A stretch of 64,000 bases of DNA from an uncultured Pelagibacteraceae bacterium (GTDB lineage Bacteria > Pseudomonadota > Alphaproteobacteria > Pelagibacterales > Pelagibacteraceae). Shown here in pieces: positions 18,114 to 25,266 of this stretch (positions are counted from its first letter, which is position 1; every line of letters starts with the position of its first letter). The stretch is taken from the NCBI GenBank assembly GCA_902596045.1, contig CACJSJ010000003.1, forward strand, positions 1 through 64,000, read 5' to 3'. The translations under genes and the position numbers were made by a program. The notes below the pieces were generated by a model, which saw only the letters and a list, made by a program, of their open reading frames with translations, was not told the origin of the DNA and did not search any database.

Positions 18114-18434
18114 ATGCCAAAAATAATTTACAATACTTTCGATAATCAAACACATTCAATAGATGTTCAAAATGGATTATCTGTTATGGAGGGTGCTGTT
18201 CAAAATGATGTTCCTGGTATAGACGCTGATTGTGGTGGTGGGATGGCTTGTGCCACTTGTCATGTTTATGTAGATGAGAATTGGTTTGACAAGCTACCAA
18301 AAAAAGAAGATGGAGAGGAGGATATGCTAGATATGGCTTTTGAGCCAAAAAAAAATAGTAGACTAAGTTGTCAACTTATTGTCTCTGATGAGCTTGATGG
18401 TTTAATAGTTAACATTCCATCAAAGCAAGCATAA
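18114..18434 (+). CDS. Adrenodoxin-type 2Fe-2S ferredoxin
   Basis: Small cytosolic electron carrier. The four cluster cysteines have the vertebrate/bacterial adrenodoxin spacing: C40, C46, C49 ([10 protein letters not shown]) and C86 (RLSCQL). At 106 aa it is the expected length. It has no isc gene neighbours (hscA, iscX), so it is more likely a partner of the reductase encoded immediately downstream (no gap between stop and next ATG) than the Fe-S assembly ferredoxin; that is inference. Its ATG has no ribosome site and lies 19 nt after the proteorhodopsin terminator. Confidence 0.93.
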   Translation: MPKIIYNTFDNQTHSIDVQNGLSVMEGAVQNDVPGIDADCGGGMACATCHVYVDENWFDKLPKKEDGEEDMLDMAFEPKKNSRLSCQLIVSDELDGLIVNIPSKQA

Positions 18435-19454
18435 ATGAATAAAACTGATGCATTAATAATTGGAGCAGGCCCAACAGGATTGTTTACTGCTCATCAATTA
18501 AAATTAATTGGGCTTAATTGTGAAGTTGTTGATAATCTTGATAAAATTGGAGGACAATGTATTGAGCTTTATCCAGATAAACCTATTTATGATATTCCTG
18601 CAATTCCAGAATGTACTGGTGAAGAATTAACAAATAATTTATTAAATCAACTCAAACCTTTTGATATCAAGTTTCATTTAAATGACAGGGTTGATGAGGT
18701 TAAAAAAGATAATGACAAATGGCTAATCAAAACAAGTAATGGTAAAACTTTTTTAACACCTAATGTAATTATTGCTGGAGGAGTAGGTTCTTTTGAGCCA
18801 AGAAAATTTTCACCCAAAGAATGCGAAAGATTTGAAAATAAATCATTATTATATTCAATTAAAGATAAAAAAATATTTAAAGGAAAAACGGTAACAATTT
18901 TTGGTGGAGGTGATAGTGCTTTAGATTGGTCAATAGAATTATCAAAAGATAGTAAAATAAATTTAATACATAGAAGAGATGAGTTTAGAGGGGCTCAAGC
19001 AACAGTAAATAAGATTCACGAGCTCGTAAAAGAGGGAAAAATAAATCTTTATACAAAATATCAAATGTCATCCGTAAATGGTTCTGATAAATTAGAGAGT
19101 ATAGTAATAAAAAATGATGAGGGTGAAGCTAAGATACTAGATACAGATTACGTACTTGGTTTCTTTGGCTTAATTATGCAACTAGGTCCAATAGCAAATT
19201 GGGGTTTAAATTTAGATAAAAAAACCATCCAAGTTGATACAGAGAAATTTGAAACAAATCAAAAAGGGATATATGCTGTTGGTGACATTTGTACTTATCC
19301 AGGAAAATTAAAACTAATCCTATCAGGATTTCATGAAGGTGCTTTGGCTGCCAGAGCATGTTTTAAATTAGCAAGACCAAACGAAAAATATAGATTTGAA
19401 TTTACCACTTCATCAAAAACGATAAAAAATCGACTTGGTGTTAAAAGTGATTGA
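18435..19454 (+). CDS. Ferredoxin/flavodoxin-NADP reductase, thioredoxin-reductase-like
   Basis: FAD enzyme passing electrons between NADPH and ferredoxin. Seen: FAD site IGAGPTGLFTAHQL at the N terminus, NADPH site FGGGDSALDW near residue 160, and the C-terminal FAD motif VGDICTYPGKLKLILSGFHEGA. The redox-active CxxC of true thioredoxin reductase is absent, which places it with the type 2 ferredoxin reductases (YumC-like); such genes are often labelled thioredoxin reductase. 339 aa. It starts on the base after the ferredoxin stop, so the pair probably forms one electron-transfer unit. Confidence 0.9.
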   Translation: MNKTDALIIGAGPTGLFTAHQLKLIGLNCEVVDNLDKIGGQCIELYPDKPIYDIPAIPECTGEELTNNLLNQLKPFDIKFHLNDRVDEVKKDNDKWLIKTSNGKTFLTPNVIIAGGVGSFEPRKFSPKECERFENKSLLYSIKDKKIFKGKTVTIFGGGDSALDWSIELSKDSKINLIHRRDEFRGAQATVNKIHELVKEGKINLYTKYQMSSVNGSDKLESIVIKNDEGEAKILDTDYVLGFFGLIMQLGPIANWGLNLDKKTIQVDTEKFETNQKGIYAVGDICTYPGKLKLILSGFHEGALAARACFKLARPNEKYRFEFTTSSKTIKNRLGVKSD

Positions 19455-20073
19455 ATTATTTTCGTCTAATACTCCAAATGGTAAAAAGATCAGTATTATG
19501 CTGGAGGAAATTGGGTATGATTATAAAGTAACTAAAGTAGATCTCGATAAAGGTGATCAATTTAAATCAGATTTTAAAAAAATAAGTCCCTTTAGTAAGA
19601 TTCCTGTAATTATTGATCACAAAAATAATGAAACAATTTTTGAATCAGGTGCAATTTTAATTTACTTAGCTGAAAAGAGTGGAAAATTTTATGATAAAGG
19701 TGAAAGACTCAAAATTAATCAGTGGTTGATGGCCCAAATGGGCACTGTGGGACCAATGATAGGGCAACACCATCAGTTTCATCACTATAATTCTGGAAAA
19801 AGTAAGTTTGGTGAAGAAAGATATTTTAAAATAACAAAGAGAATTTATGAGGAATTAGATATTCATTTAAAAGATTCAAAATTTTTAGCTGGAGTAAATT
19901 ACACAATTGCGGATATCGCCACTTGGCCATGGATTGCAAGACATGATTGGCATGATATTGGTCTAAATAATTATAAAAATCTTAAAAGGTGGTTTCTTGA
20001 TATATCTTATAGAGAAGCAGTGATAAGAGGTTTTCAATTTATGAATAAAGATGAACTAATACCTCAGCCATAG
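19447..20073 (+). CDS. Glutathione S-transferase (YghU/Ure2-like)
   Basis: Glutathione-dependent transferase or disulfide-bond oxidoreductase. Seen: thioredoxin-fold N-terminal domain opening with IELFSSNTPNGKKISIMLEE, the glutathione-site segments FSKIPVI and FESGAILIYLAE, and a helical C-terminal domain with FLAGVNYTIADIATWPW. I chose the GTG at 19447 because family members begin M-I-x-L-x-T-x-x-T-P-N-G; a TTG at 19435 would add 4 residues. It overlaps the reductase stop by 8 nt. Co-transcription with ferredoxin and its reductase suggests a joint redox or stress role; the substrate is unknown. Confidence 0.87.
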   Translation: MIELFSSNTPNGKKISIMLEEIGYDYKVTKVDLDKGDQFKSDFKKISPFSKIPVIIDHKNNETIFESGAILIYLAEKSGKFYDKGERLKINQWLMAQMGTVGPMIGQHHQFHHYNSGKSKFGEERYFKITKRIYEELDIHLKDSKFLAGVNYTIADIATWPWIARHDWHDIGLNNYKNLKRWFLDISYREAVIRGFQFMNKDELIPQP

Positions 20074-20075
20074 TT

Positions 20076-20171
20076 TTAATTCATTAATTTATATAAGGAA
20101 CTTAAAATTCCATGTCCTGATAGCTCTATAGCTAAGACAATTATTATAATTAATATTAATTTTTTGTTCAT
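20076..20171 (-). CDS. Putative 31-aa membrane microprotein
   Basis: Unrecognised. An ATG at 20171 overlaps the stop of the 38-aa ORF upstream by ATGA and opens a 31-codon frame ending at 20076, two bases from the GST stop. The product begins MNKKLILIIIIVLAIEL, a short basic N terminus followed by one membrane-crossing helix, and ends in a polar tail (SGHGILSSLYKLMN). Evidence that it is real is positional: it fills the whole gap and continues a chain of translational coupling from the dioxygenase gene. Too short for homology to be judged by eye. Confidence 0.45.
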   Translation of the reverse strand: MNKKLILIIIIVLAIELSGHGILSSLYKLMN

Positions 20172-20284
20172 TTAACAAACAAGTATAACAATAAAATTAT
20201 CCAAAAAAAAGGATAGTAATAATAAATATATTTCTTTGCAAAAAGAAAAGAGATTGAATTTTTATTAGATTTATTTTTTTTCAT
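20168..20284 (-). CDS. Putative 38-aa membrane microprotein
   Basis: Unrecognised. Its ATG at 20284 shares a base with the stop of the PhyH-family gene (TAATG), and it ends at 20168 in an ATGA overlap with the next small ORF. The product has a basic, Asn/Lys/Ser-rich start (MKKNKSNKNSISFLFAKK) and then one strongly hydrophobic, tyrosine-rich helix, YIYYYYPFFWIILLLYLF, ending in V-K. This is the topology of a single-pass inner-membrane peptide. Real expression would depend on re-initiation after the dioxygenase gene, since there is no separate ribosome site. Confidence 0.45.
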   Translation of the reverse strand: MKKNKSNKNSISFLFAKKYIYYYYPFFWIILLLYLFVK

Positions 20285-21111
20285 TAATAACTACCTTTTT
20301 TATTTGATCCTTTATAAAATATTTCTTGTAAATTATCATTCTCTTTTTTTTTTATTTTAAGATCATCTTTACCCATCAGCAAACTAGGTCTTCCAATTTT
20401 ATCATGAAAATTAAATTTATCTACTCCTCTTGCAAGCTGAACACTATTTTTACCCAATATTTGTTTAACGTTTGTGCTGATATAGCTTTGAATTACAAAA
20501 CCTATTCTCCTGTCATTACTTTTGTTTAGATCAGAACCATGAACAACTGTAGGATGATGAAGTGACATTTGTCCAGCTTTTAGAACTAGAGGGGTAGTTT
20601 TATCTTGAGGTACATTTTTTACAGTTTGACCTCTTGTTAATAAATTACCTTCATTAAATTTTTGATCATGTTCTTTTAAATTATCTTTATGAGATCCTGA
20701 CCACATTCTCATACAACCATTTTTTTCATTAGAATCTGTTATTGCAACCCAGGCAGTTACCCAATTATGAGGTTCTAAACCAATATATTTTGCATCTTGA
20801 TGATAACTTACAAATACTTTTTCATTTGGGTTTTTGATAAAAAGAGTTGTTCCACAAACCAGAATATCTTCTCCTATTAAACTTTGAACAGCATCTAATA
20901 TTTTAGGATTGTGTGTAACGTCATCTAATAAAGGTGAAATTAAATGAGCATTATATCTTCCTGATTTATCTAATTCATCAGGCATTTTTTTTTCTATAAG
21001 CTCAATCTCATTTCTGATTTCTTTCGCCTTTTCTTTTGAAAAAATATTTATTGGAGAAACAAAACCATTATCTTCATATTGTTTAAGTTGATTCAAAGAA
21101 AGATAAGACAT
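20284..21111 (-). CDS. Phytanoyl-CoA dioxygenase (PhyH) family Fe(II)/2-oxoglutarate oxygenase
   Basis: Mononuclear iron oxygenase that hydroxylates a small or acyl substrate with 2-oxoglutarate. Seen: the metal motif H104-x-D106 in YHQDAKYIG, a distal His in VVHGSDLNKS followed by the co-substrate arginine in NDRRIGFVIQSY, and a preceding WVTAWVAITDSNEKNGCM strand typical of PhyH proteins. 275 aa. Marine members include ectoine hydroxylase-like and unknown enzymes, so the substrate is not assigned. It is the first gene of a leftward unit whose next frames are two tiny membrane ORFs. Confidence 0.85.
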   Translation of the reverse strand: MSYLSLNQLKQYEDNGFVSPINIFSKEKAKEIRNEIELIEKKMPDELDKSGRYNAHLISPLLDDVTHNPKILDAVQSLIGEDILVCGTTLFIKNPNEKVFVSYHQDAKYIGLEPHNWVTAWVAITDSNEKNGCMRMWSGSHKDNLKEHDQKFNEGNLLTRGQTVKNVPQDKTTPLVLKAGQMSLHHPTVVHGSDLNKSNDRRIGFVIQSYISTNVKQILGKNSVQLARGVDKFNFHDKIGRPSLLMGKDDLKIKKKENDNLQEIFYKGSNKKGSY

Positions 21112-21170
21112 AATATAAAAAAAATTTTACATGAGTGAAACAATTTCTTCAATAAATTAACTCTTGAATT

Positions 21171-21617
21171 ATGTCGGAAGTTTATAAACTTGGAATATCA
21201 GTTAATAATAACAAACCAATTAATGAGGTAAGCTCAATAAATGTTTCGGCTAACAAAGGAGTCGTGGGAGATAGACACTTTAAAGAATTCAATGATCCAT
21301 ATAATCAATTAACTCTAATTGAGTCAGAAAATATCGATTATTATAATATAAAATATAGTCTTAATATTCCTTACGTAGATTTTAGAAGAAATATTATTAC
21401 AAAAGGGATTAAGCTTAATGATTTGGTGGGTAAAAAAATATTAGTTGGTAAGGTTCAGTTAGAAGGTATTGATTTGTGTCGCCCTTGTAGACACCTATCA
21501 GAAGTATTAGGACATGAAAATATTATAAAAGAGTTTTTAAGAAAAGGTGGCATTAGGTGTCAGATACTTACTACTTCGAGCATCAAAATTAGTGACAAAA
21601 TAAGTCTTGTGAACTAA
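21171..21617 (+). CDS. MOSC-domain protein
   Basis: MOSC domains (molybdenum cofactor sulfurase C-terminal) bind or transfer sulfur to molybdenum-type centres or act on N-hydroxylated compounds. Seen: GDRHFKEF after GVVGDRH, the core FRRNIITKGIKLNDLVGKK, and the sulfur-carrying cysteine region LCRPCRHL (C102/C105 area). At 148 aa it is a stand-alone domain without the beta-barrel extension or ferredoxin domain of YiiM/YcbX. No molybdenum cofactor gene lies near it. Start chosen at the first ATG, with no clear ribosome site. Confidence 0.8.
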   Translation: MSEVYKLGISVNNNKPINEVSSINVSANKGVVGDRHFKEFNDPYNQLTLIESENIDYYNIKYSLNIPYVDFRRNIITKGIKLNDLVGKKILVGKVQLEGIDLCRPCRHLSEVLGHENIIKEFLRKGGIRCQILTTSSIKISDKISLVN

Positions 21618-21650
21618 TAAAAAAATTAAATTTTCTTTTAAAATTTATAT

Positions 21651-22376
21651 TTAATTTTTGGTTGATTTATTAACATCGAAATCATTAAAATCAAAATTTA
21701 TATCTTTCGAAGAATTTTCTGGTTCTTCAAATTTTCTTATTTTTTCCAATTCTCTTTGTTTTAATTTTTGCTCTCTTAAATTTTCAAGATGTTCCTTTGC
21801 TTTCTGTTCTCTATCAAATTTTTCTTCCCATTCTTTAATCTTAATATATTCAAGTTGTTTTTTTCTATCTTCATCCTCTTTTAAAACTTTTAATTCTCTA
21901 TTTTTTCGTTTTTGTTCTTTTAATTCTTTTTGAACTTGTTCTTCTTCTCTCACTTTAAGGTCAATATCTTTTCTATTCTGAACTTCTTCCCTAGACTTTA
22001 ATTCTTTTTCTTTATTTCTTAAATCTTTAGAGATTTGAGTTAATTCTTTATCTTTTTCTACTAATCTCTCATTTTCGATTTTTTGATGATCTTCTTGGGA
22101 TTTTAATTCCTTTTCTTTCAATTTTAAATCATCTTCTTTTAATCTTAATTTATTATCTTCTTTTTTTAATTTTTCTTCCCATGTTTTTAATTCTTTTTTT
22201 TCTTTAATTAGATCATTTTTTTCTTGAAGTTTTTTTAGTTTTATTTCTTTGATCTTTTTTAATTCCTGATTTTTTTTAAAATTTTGAAATACGTTACTAA
22301 GGGACTTGGTTGTCAATTTACTAATTTTGGACAAGCCTTTTTTTTCTTTTTTAATTTTTTTTTTCTTTTTTACCAT
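21651..22376 (-). CDS. Highly charged coiled-coil protein of unknown function
   Basis: Not recognised. 241 aa made almost wholly of K, E, L, R, D and Q. After a very basic start (MVKKKKKIKKEKKG), residues 35-215 look like an uninterrupted charged helix or coiled coil. KEKELKSQE at 87-95 recurs as KEKELKSRE at 122-130, a spacing of 35 residues or five heptads, with a weaker copy EKKELKTWE at 59. The tail is acidic and Asn-rich. There is no signal peptide or membrane helix. A structural, polar or nucleoid-associated role is possible but nothing shows it. A 114-bp gap separates it from dksA downstream. Confidence 0.7.
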   Translation of the reverse strand: MVKKKKKIKKEKKGLSKISKLTTKSLSNVFQNFKKNQELKKIKEIKLKKLQEKNDLIKEKKELKTWEEKLKKEDNKLRLKEDDLKLKEKELKSQEDHQKIENERLVEKDKELTQISKDLRNKEKELKSREEVQNRKDIDLKVREEEQVQKELKEQKRKNRELKVLKEDEDRKKQLEYIKIKEWEEKFDREQKAKEHLENLREQKLKQRELEKIRKFEEPENSSKDINFDFNDFDVNKSTKN

Positions 22377-22490
22377 TTTTATAGAAGCTCATTTCACTAG
22401 AGAATAAATTCTATTTCAACAGATTTTTTTAAAATTTTTATTATTACTTGGCTAAATTGGGTACAACCCTTAAGGGATAAATAGTATTAA

Positions 22491-22991
22491 TTAATCGTCA
22501 GCATGAACTTTTTCATTCTTTTCATGTTTTTCTTGGGCTGCGATAGTATATTTAGCGATTGGTCTAGCCATTAGCCTTTTTAAACCAATTGGTTCAGCTG
22601 TATCTAAGCAGTATCCATAAGTGGCATCTTTAATTCTTATTAAAGCCTTATTAATTTCTGAAATCAATTTTATTTGTCTATTAATTGATTTCATCTCTAC
22701 ATTTTTATCGGTATATGAACTAGCTTGATCTACTATATCTGCAGAAATACTGTTATCATCCATACTTCCATTATATAAAGCTTCATTATTAGCTTTTACT
22801 AATTCTTTTTTCCATTCTTGTAATTTCATTCTGAAATATACTTTATGTTTTTCACACATATATTTTTCAGTGTCTTTAGGAATATAAGTTTTTGAAACTT
22901 TTATTAGAGTTTTCTTTGTTTCTTTTATTTTAATTTTTTTTTTAGTTTTTGTTTTAATAACTTTTTTTTTGTTTTTTGTAGTTTTTCGCAT
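22491..22991 (-). CDS. dksA: DksA/TraR-family RNA polymerase-binding regulator
   Basis: Binds the secondary channel of RNA polymerase and tunes initiation with ppGpp. Seen: a basic lysine-rich extension (1-40), the coiled-coil region YFRMKLQEWKKEL through ADIVDQASSYTDKN (the acidic tip), and the globular end YGYCLDTAEPIGLKRLMARPIAKYTI. Of the four zinc cysteines of E. coli DksA only one is kept (YGYC), as in many alphaproteobacterial forms. I chose the ATG at 22991 because a consensus promoter lies between it and a possible TTG at 23027, so the TTG would be upstream of the transcript. Confidence 0.85.
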   Translation of the reverse strand: MRKTTKNKKKVIKTKTKKKIKIKETKKTLIKVSKTYIPKDTEKYMCEKHKVYFRMKLQEWKKELVKANNEALYNGSMDDNSISADIVDQASSYTDKNVEMKSINRQIKLISEINKALIRIKDATYGYCLDTAEPIGLKRLMARPIAKYTIAAQEKHEKNEKVHADD

Positions 22992-23009
22992 GGCTATAAA
23001 TTGATAGCC
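22992..23009 (-). promoter_or_regulatory. Hairpin abutting the dksA start codon
   Basis: GGCTAT (22992-22997) and ATAGCC (23004-23009) form a perfect 6-bp stem with a 6-nt loop, ending on the base next to the dksA ATG. With the promoter at 23014-23041 the message would begin at or very near this stem, so the whole 5' leader would be one hairpin and no Shine-Dalgarno site is left. It could protect the 5' end or control translation. Confidence 0.5.
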
Positions 23010-23013
23010 GCGG

Positions 23014-23041
23014 AGTATATTCAGCAAATTAGGGGTGTCAA
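23014..23041 (-). promoter_or_regulatory. Consensus sigma-70 promoter of dksA
   Basis: On the minus strand TTGACA (23041-23036) and TATACT (23019-23014) are 16 bp apart. This is the closest match to the sigma-70 consensus seen in the window. The expected start of transcription is about 23007, leaving a leader of under 20 nt before the ATG at 22991. Confidence 0.7.
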
Positions 23042-23070
23042 GTAAGCTTAATTATTGTAAATATTTACTT

Positions 23071-24393
23071 ATGAATGTTTTAAATAGAAATATTAATAAT
23101 ATTTTTTTTATTTTTATTTTATCTCATTTAGTAATTTGGACTATAGTTCCATCTCTAACAAATAAAAATTTACCTTTAGATACTATAGAGGCTCTTGCTT
23201 GGGGAAGTAACCTAGACTGGGGATTTAATAAACACCCTCCAATGAGTGCTTTTTTTACTGAGGTTTTTTTTCAAATTTTTGGCTCTCAGGATTGGGCTTA
23301 TTACTTATTAAGTCAGACCTTTGTTATAATTGCTTTTTATTATGTGTTTAAATTAGCCAATGAAGTTTTGGGTAATATAAAATTGAGCTTAATTTCAGTT
23401 TTATTATTAGAGTCTATTTATTTTTATAATTTTACCACACCAGAATTTAACGTAAATGTTTGCCAATTACCTTTTTGGTCTTTAGTTGTTTATTATTCGT
23501 GGAAAATTTACGAAACAAAAAAAATCAAATTAATTGATTGTTTTTTAGTTGGTTTATTCGCCACACTAGGTTTTTTATCTAAATATTTATTTATTTACTT
23601 GCTGATATCTATTGATTTACTTTTTATTTGGTTAATTTTTATAAAAAAAACTAAAAAATTTGATTTTAAATATTTAATAACGATTGAAATATTTATTGTT
23701 TTATTAGTTCCACATTTCATTTGGCTTTACAATAATGAGTTTGTGACGATTTTATATGGTTTAAAAAGGACTGGTTTGGAGGAATCAGGTGTTTTAGATC
23801 ATCTGAAATACCCAATTGTCTTTTTATTTAAACAAATAGGAATATTAATTCCATTTTTTTTCTTAACTTTTTTATTAGTAAAAAAAATCAAATTTAAGAT
23901 TAATTTTAAAGATAAAAAATTACTATTTTTAATTTCTATAAATATCCTACCGATCGTTTTAATGTTTATAACATCTTTAATTACAGGATCAAAAATTAGA
24001 ACAATGTGGATGACACCATTTTATTTATTTTTTGGAGTTTTATTTATTTATGTGTTGCAATCTCAAATAAATATTAAAAAGTTAAATTCATTTTTGTATG
24101 GTTTTTTATTTTTATTTTTTTTATCTCCAATTTTGTATTCACTTATCTCTTTTGGCAACACAGATAAAAGAACTGATTATCCTGGAAAAGAAATTGCAAC
24201 TAAAGCTCAAATTATTTGGGATAAGGATTTTGAAAAGGAAATTGAATTTGTAACTGGAAATGAATGGAAAGCTGGAAACCTTTCTTATCATTTAAAATCA
24301 AGACCAGTATGGGAAGGATTTACAAATAATAAAATATTAGATAATTCTTCACAATTTATTTGCTTGGATGATATTTGTTTGGGAAGATACTAA
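23071..24393 (+). CDS. GT-C glycosyltransferase (GT39/GT83, ArnT/PMT-like)
   Basis: Polytopic membrane enzyme that moves a sugar from a polyprenyl-phosphate donor onto a lipid or glycan on the periplasmic side. Seen: first-loop acidic motif (LDTIEALAWGSNLDWGFNKHPP) with the catalytic-type D/E and the KHPP that this family carries, about 10 hydrophobic helices, and a soluble C-terminal domain of about 100 residues. I chose the ATG at 23071 (440 aa) over a GTG at 23035, because the latter overlaps the divergent dksA promoter. It ends directly at the next ATG, whose product would make the polyprenyl-phosphate sugar. Confidence 0.85.
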   Translation: MNVLNRNINNIFFIFILSHLVIWTIVPSLTNKNLPLDTIEALAWGSNLDWGFNKHPPMSAFFTEVFFQIFGSQDWAYYLLSQTFVIIAFYYVFKLANEVLGNIKLSLISVLLLESIYFYNFTTPEFNVNVCQLPFWSLVVYYSWKIYETKKIKLIDCFLVGLFATLGFLSKYLFIYLLISIDLLFIWLIFIKKTKKFDFKYLITIEIFIVLLVPHFIWLYNNEFVTILYGLKRTGLEESGVLDHLKYPIVFLFKQIGILIPFFFLTFLLVKKIKFKINFKDKKLLFLISINILPIVLMFITSLITGSKIRTMWMTPFYLFFGVLFIYVLQSQINIKKLNSFLYGFLFLFFLSPILYSLISFGNTDKRTDYPGKEIATKAQIIWDKDFEKEIEFVTGNEWKAGNLSYHLKSRPVWEGFTNNKILDNSSQFICLDDICLGRY

Positions 24394-25266
24394 ATGATAA
24401 AAGTCAAAATTCTAATTCCTGTTTTCAATGACTGGCAGTCAGTCTCTAAACTTATTGATGAAATTGATAATTTATCAATAAATTCAGAATATCAAATTTC
24501 AATTATTGTAGTTAATGATGCCTCAAATCATGATCGACAAGATGAAGATAAAATCATAAATAATATTCACTCTATCAAGGTTTTAAACATGAAAGTAAAT
24601 CAAGGCCATGCAAGATGTATCGCCACAGGACTTAAGTATATATATGAGAAAGAAGAATTTGATTATGTAATACCAATGGATGGAGATGGAGAAGATAGAC
24701 CCGAGGAAGTAAAAGATTTTTTAAATCAGATAAAAAATTCTTATGACAAGCCTATTGTAGGAGAAAGAATAAAAAGATCTGAAAATTTTTTATTTAAAGC
24801 CTGTTATCAGACACATAAATTAATAACACTAACTTTTACAGGAAAATCTATTAAATTTGGCAATTTTACCTGTTTACCCAAAACCACAGTTGAAAAAATG
24901 GTTAATGACAAAGCTACTTGGAATAGTTTTTCTGGTGCTTTAACAAAAGTTGAAAATGATTTAATTTCTATACCTTCAAGTAGGGGAAAAAGGTTTTTTG
25001 GACCATCAAAAATGAGCTTTTACAGTTTAATTAAACATTCTCTATCTATTATTAGCGTTTTTAGAAAAACATTTCTAATTCGTTCTGCTTTATTTATAAT
25101 TTTATATATTCTATTTATTAAGAGTAATGCTTCTGTAATAACTGCAATACCACTGATATTTTTACTAATTGGCGTTTATTCTATTTCAAATTTAGCCTTA
25201 AGAGAAAATATGGAAGAATTTGATAATTCTTTGAAAAATATTTTAGATATCTCTAAAATTAAATAG
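24394..25266 (+). CDS. DPM1-like family 2 glycosyltransferase (polyprenyl-phosphate sugar synthase)
   Basis: Probably transfers a hexose from a nucleotide sugar to undecaprenyl phosphate, supplying the GT-C enzyme encoded immediately upstream. Seen: GT-A fold KILIPVFNDWQSVSKLIDEI, IIVVNDASNH, the donor motif MDGDGEDRPEEV, then two hydrophobic helices near the C terminus (residues 228-265) as in ArnC/GtrB-type synthases. 290 aa. It starts on the base following the upstream stop, so the two are one unit. The 3' end overlaps umuC by 8 nt on the other strand. Confidence 0.85.
   Translation: MIKVKILIPVFNDWQSVSKLIDEIDNLSINSEYQISIIVVNDASNHDRQDEDKIINNIHSIKVLNMKVNQGHARCIATGLKYIYEKEEFDYVIPMDGDGEDRPEEVKDFLNQIKNSYDKPIVGERIKRSENFLFKACYQTHKLITLTFTGKSIKFGNFTCLPKTTVEKMVNDKATWNSFSGALTKVENDLISIPSSRGKRFFGPSKMSFYSLIKHSLSIISVFRKTFLIRSALFIILYILFIKSNASVITAIPLIFLLIGVYSISNLALRENMEEFDNSLKNILDISKIK

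Noticed and set aside
18435..19454. Thioredoxin reductase
   Set aside because: Fold and FAD/NADPH motifs match, but the redox CxxC is missing and a ferredoxin gene is directly upstream.
22467..22476. CCCTTAAGGG palindrome between the coiled-coil gene and dksA
   Set aside because: Perfect but only 10 bp, without a T run or promoter boxes at useful spacing; no basis for a role.
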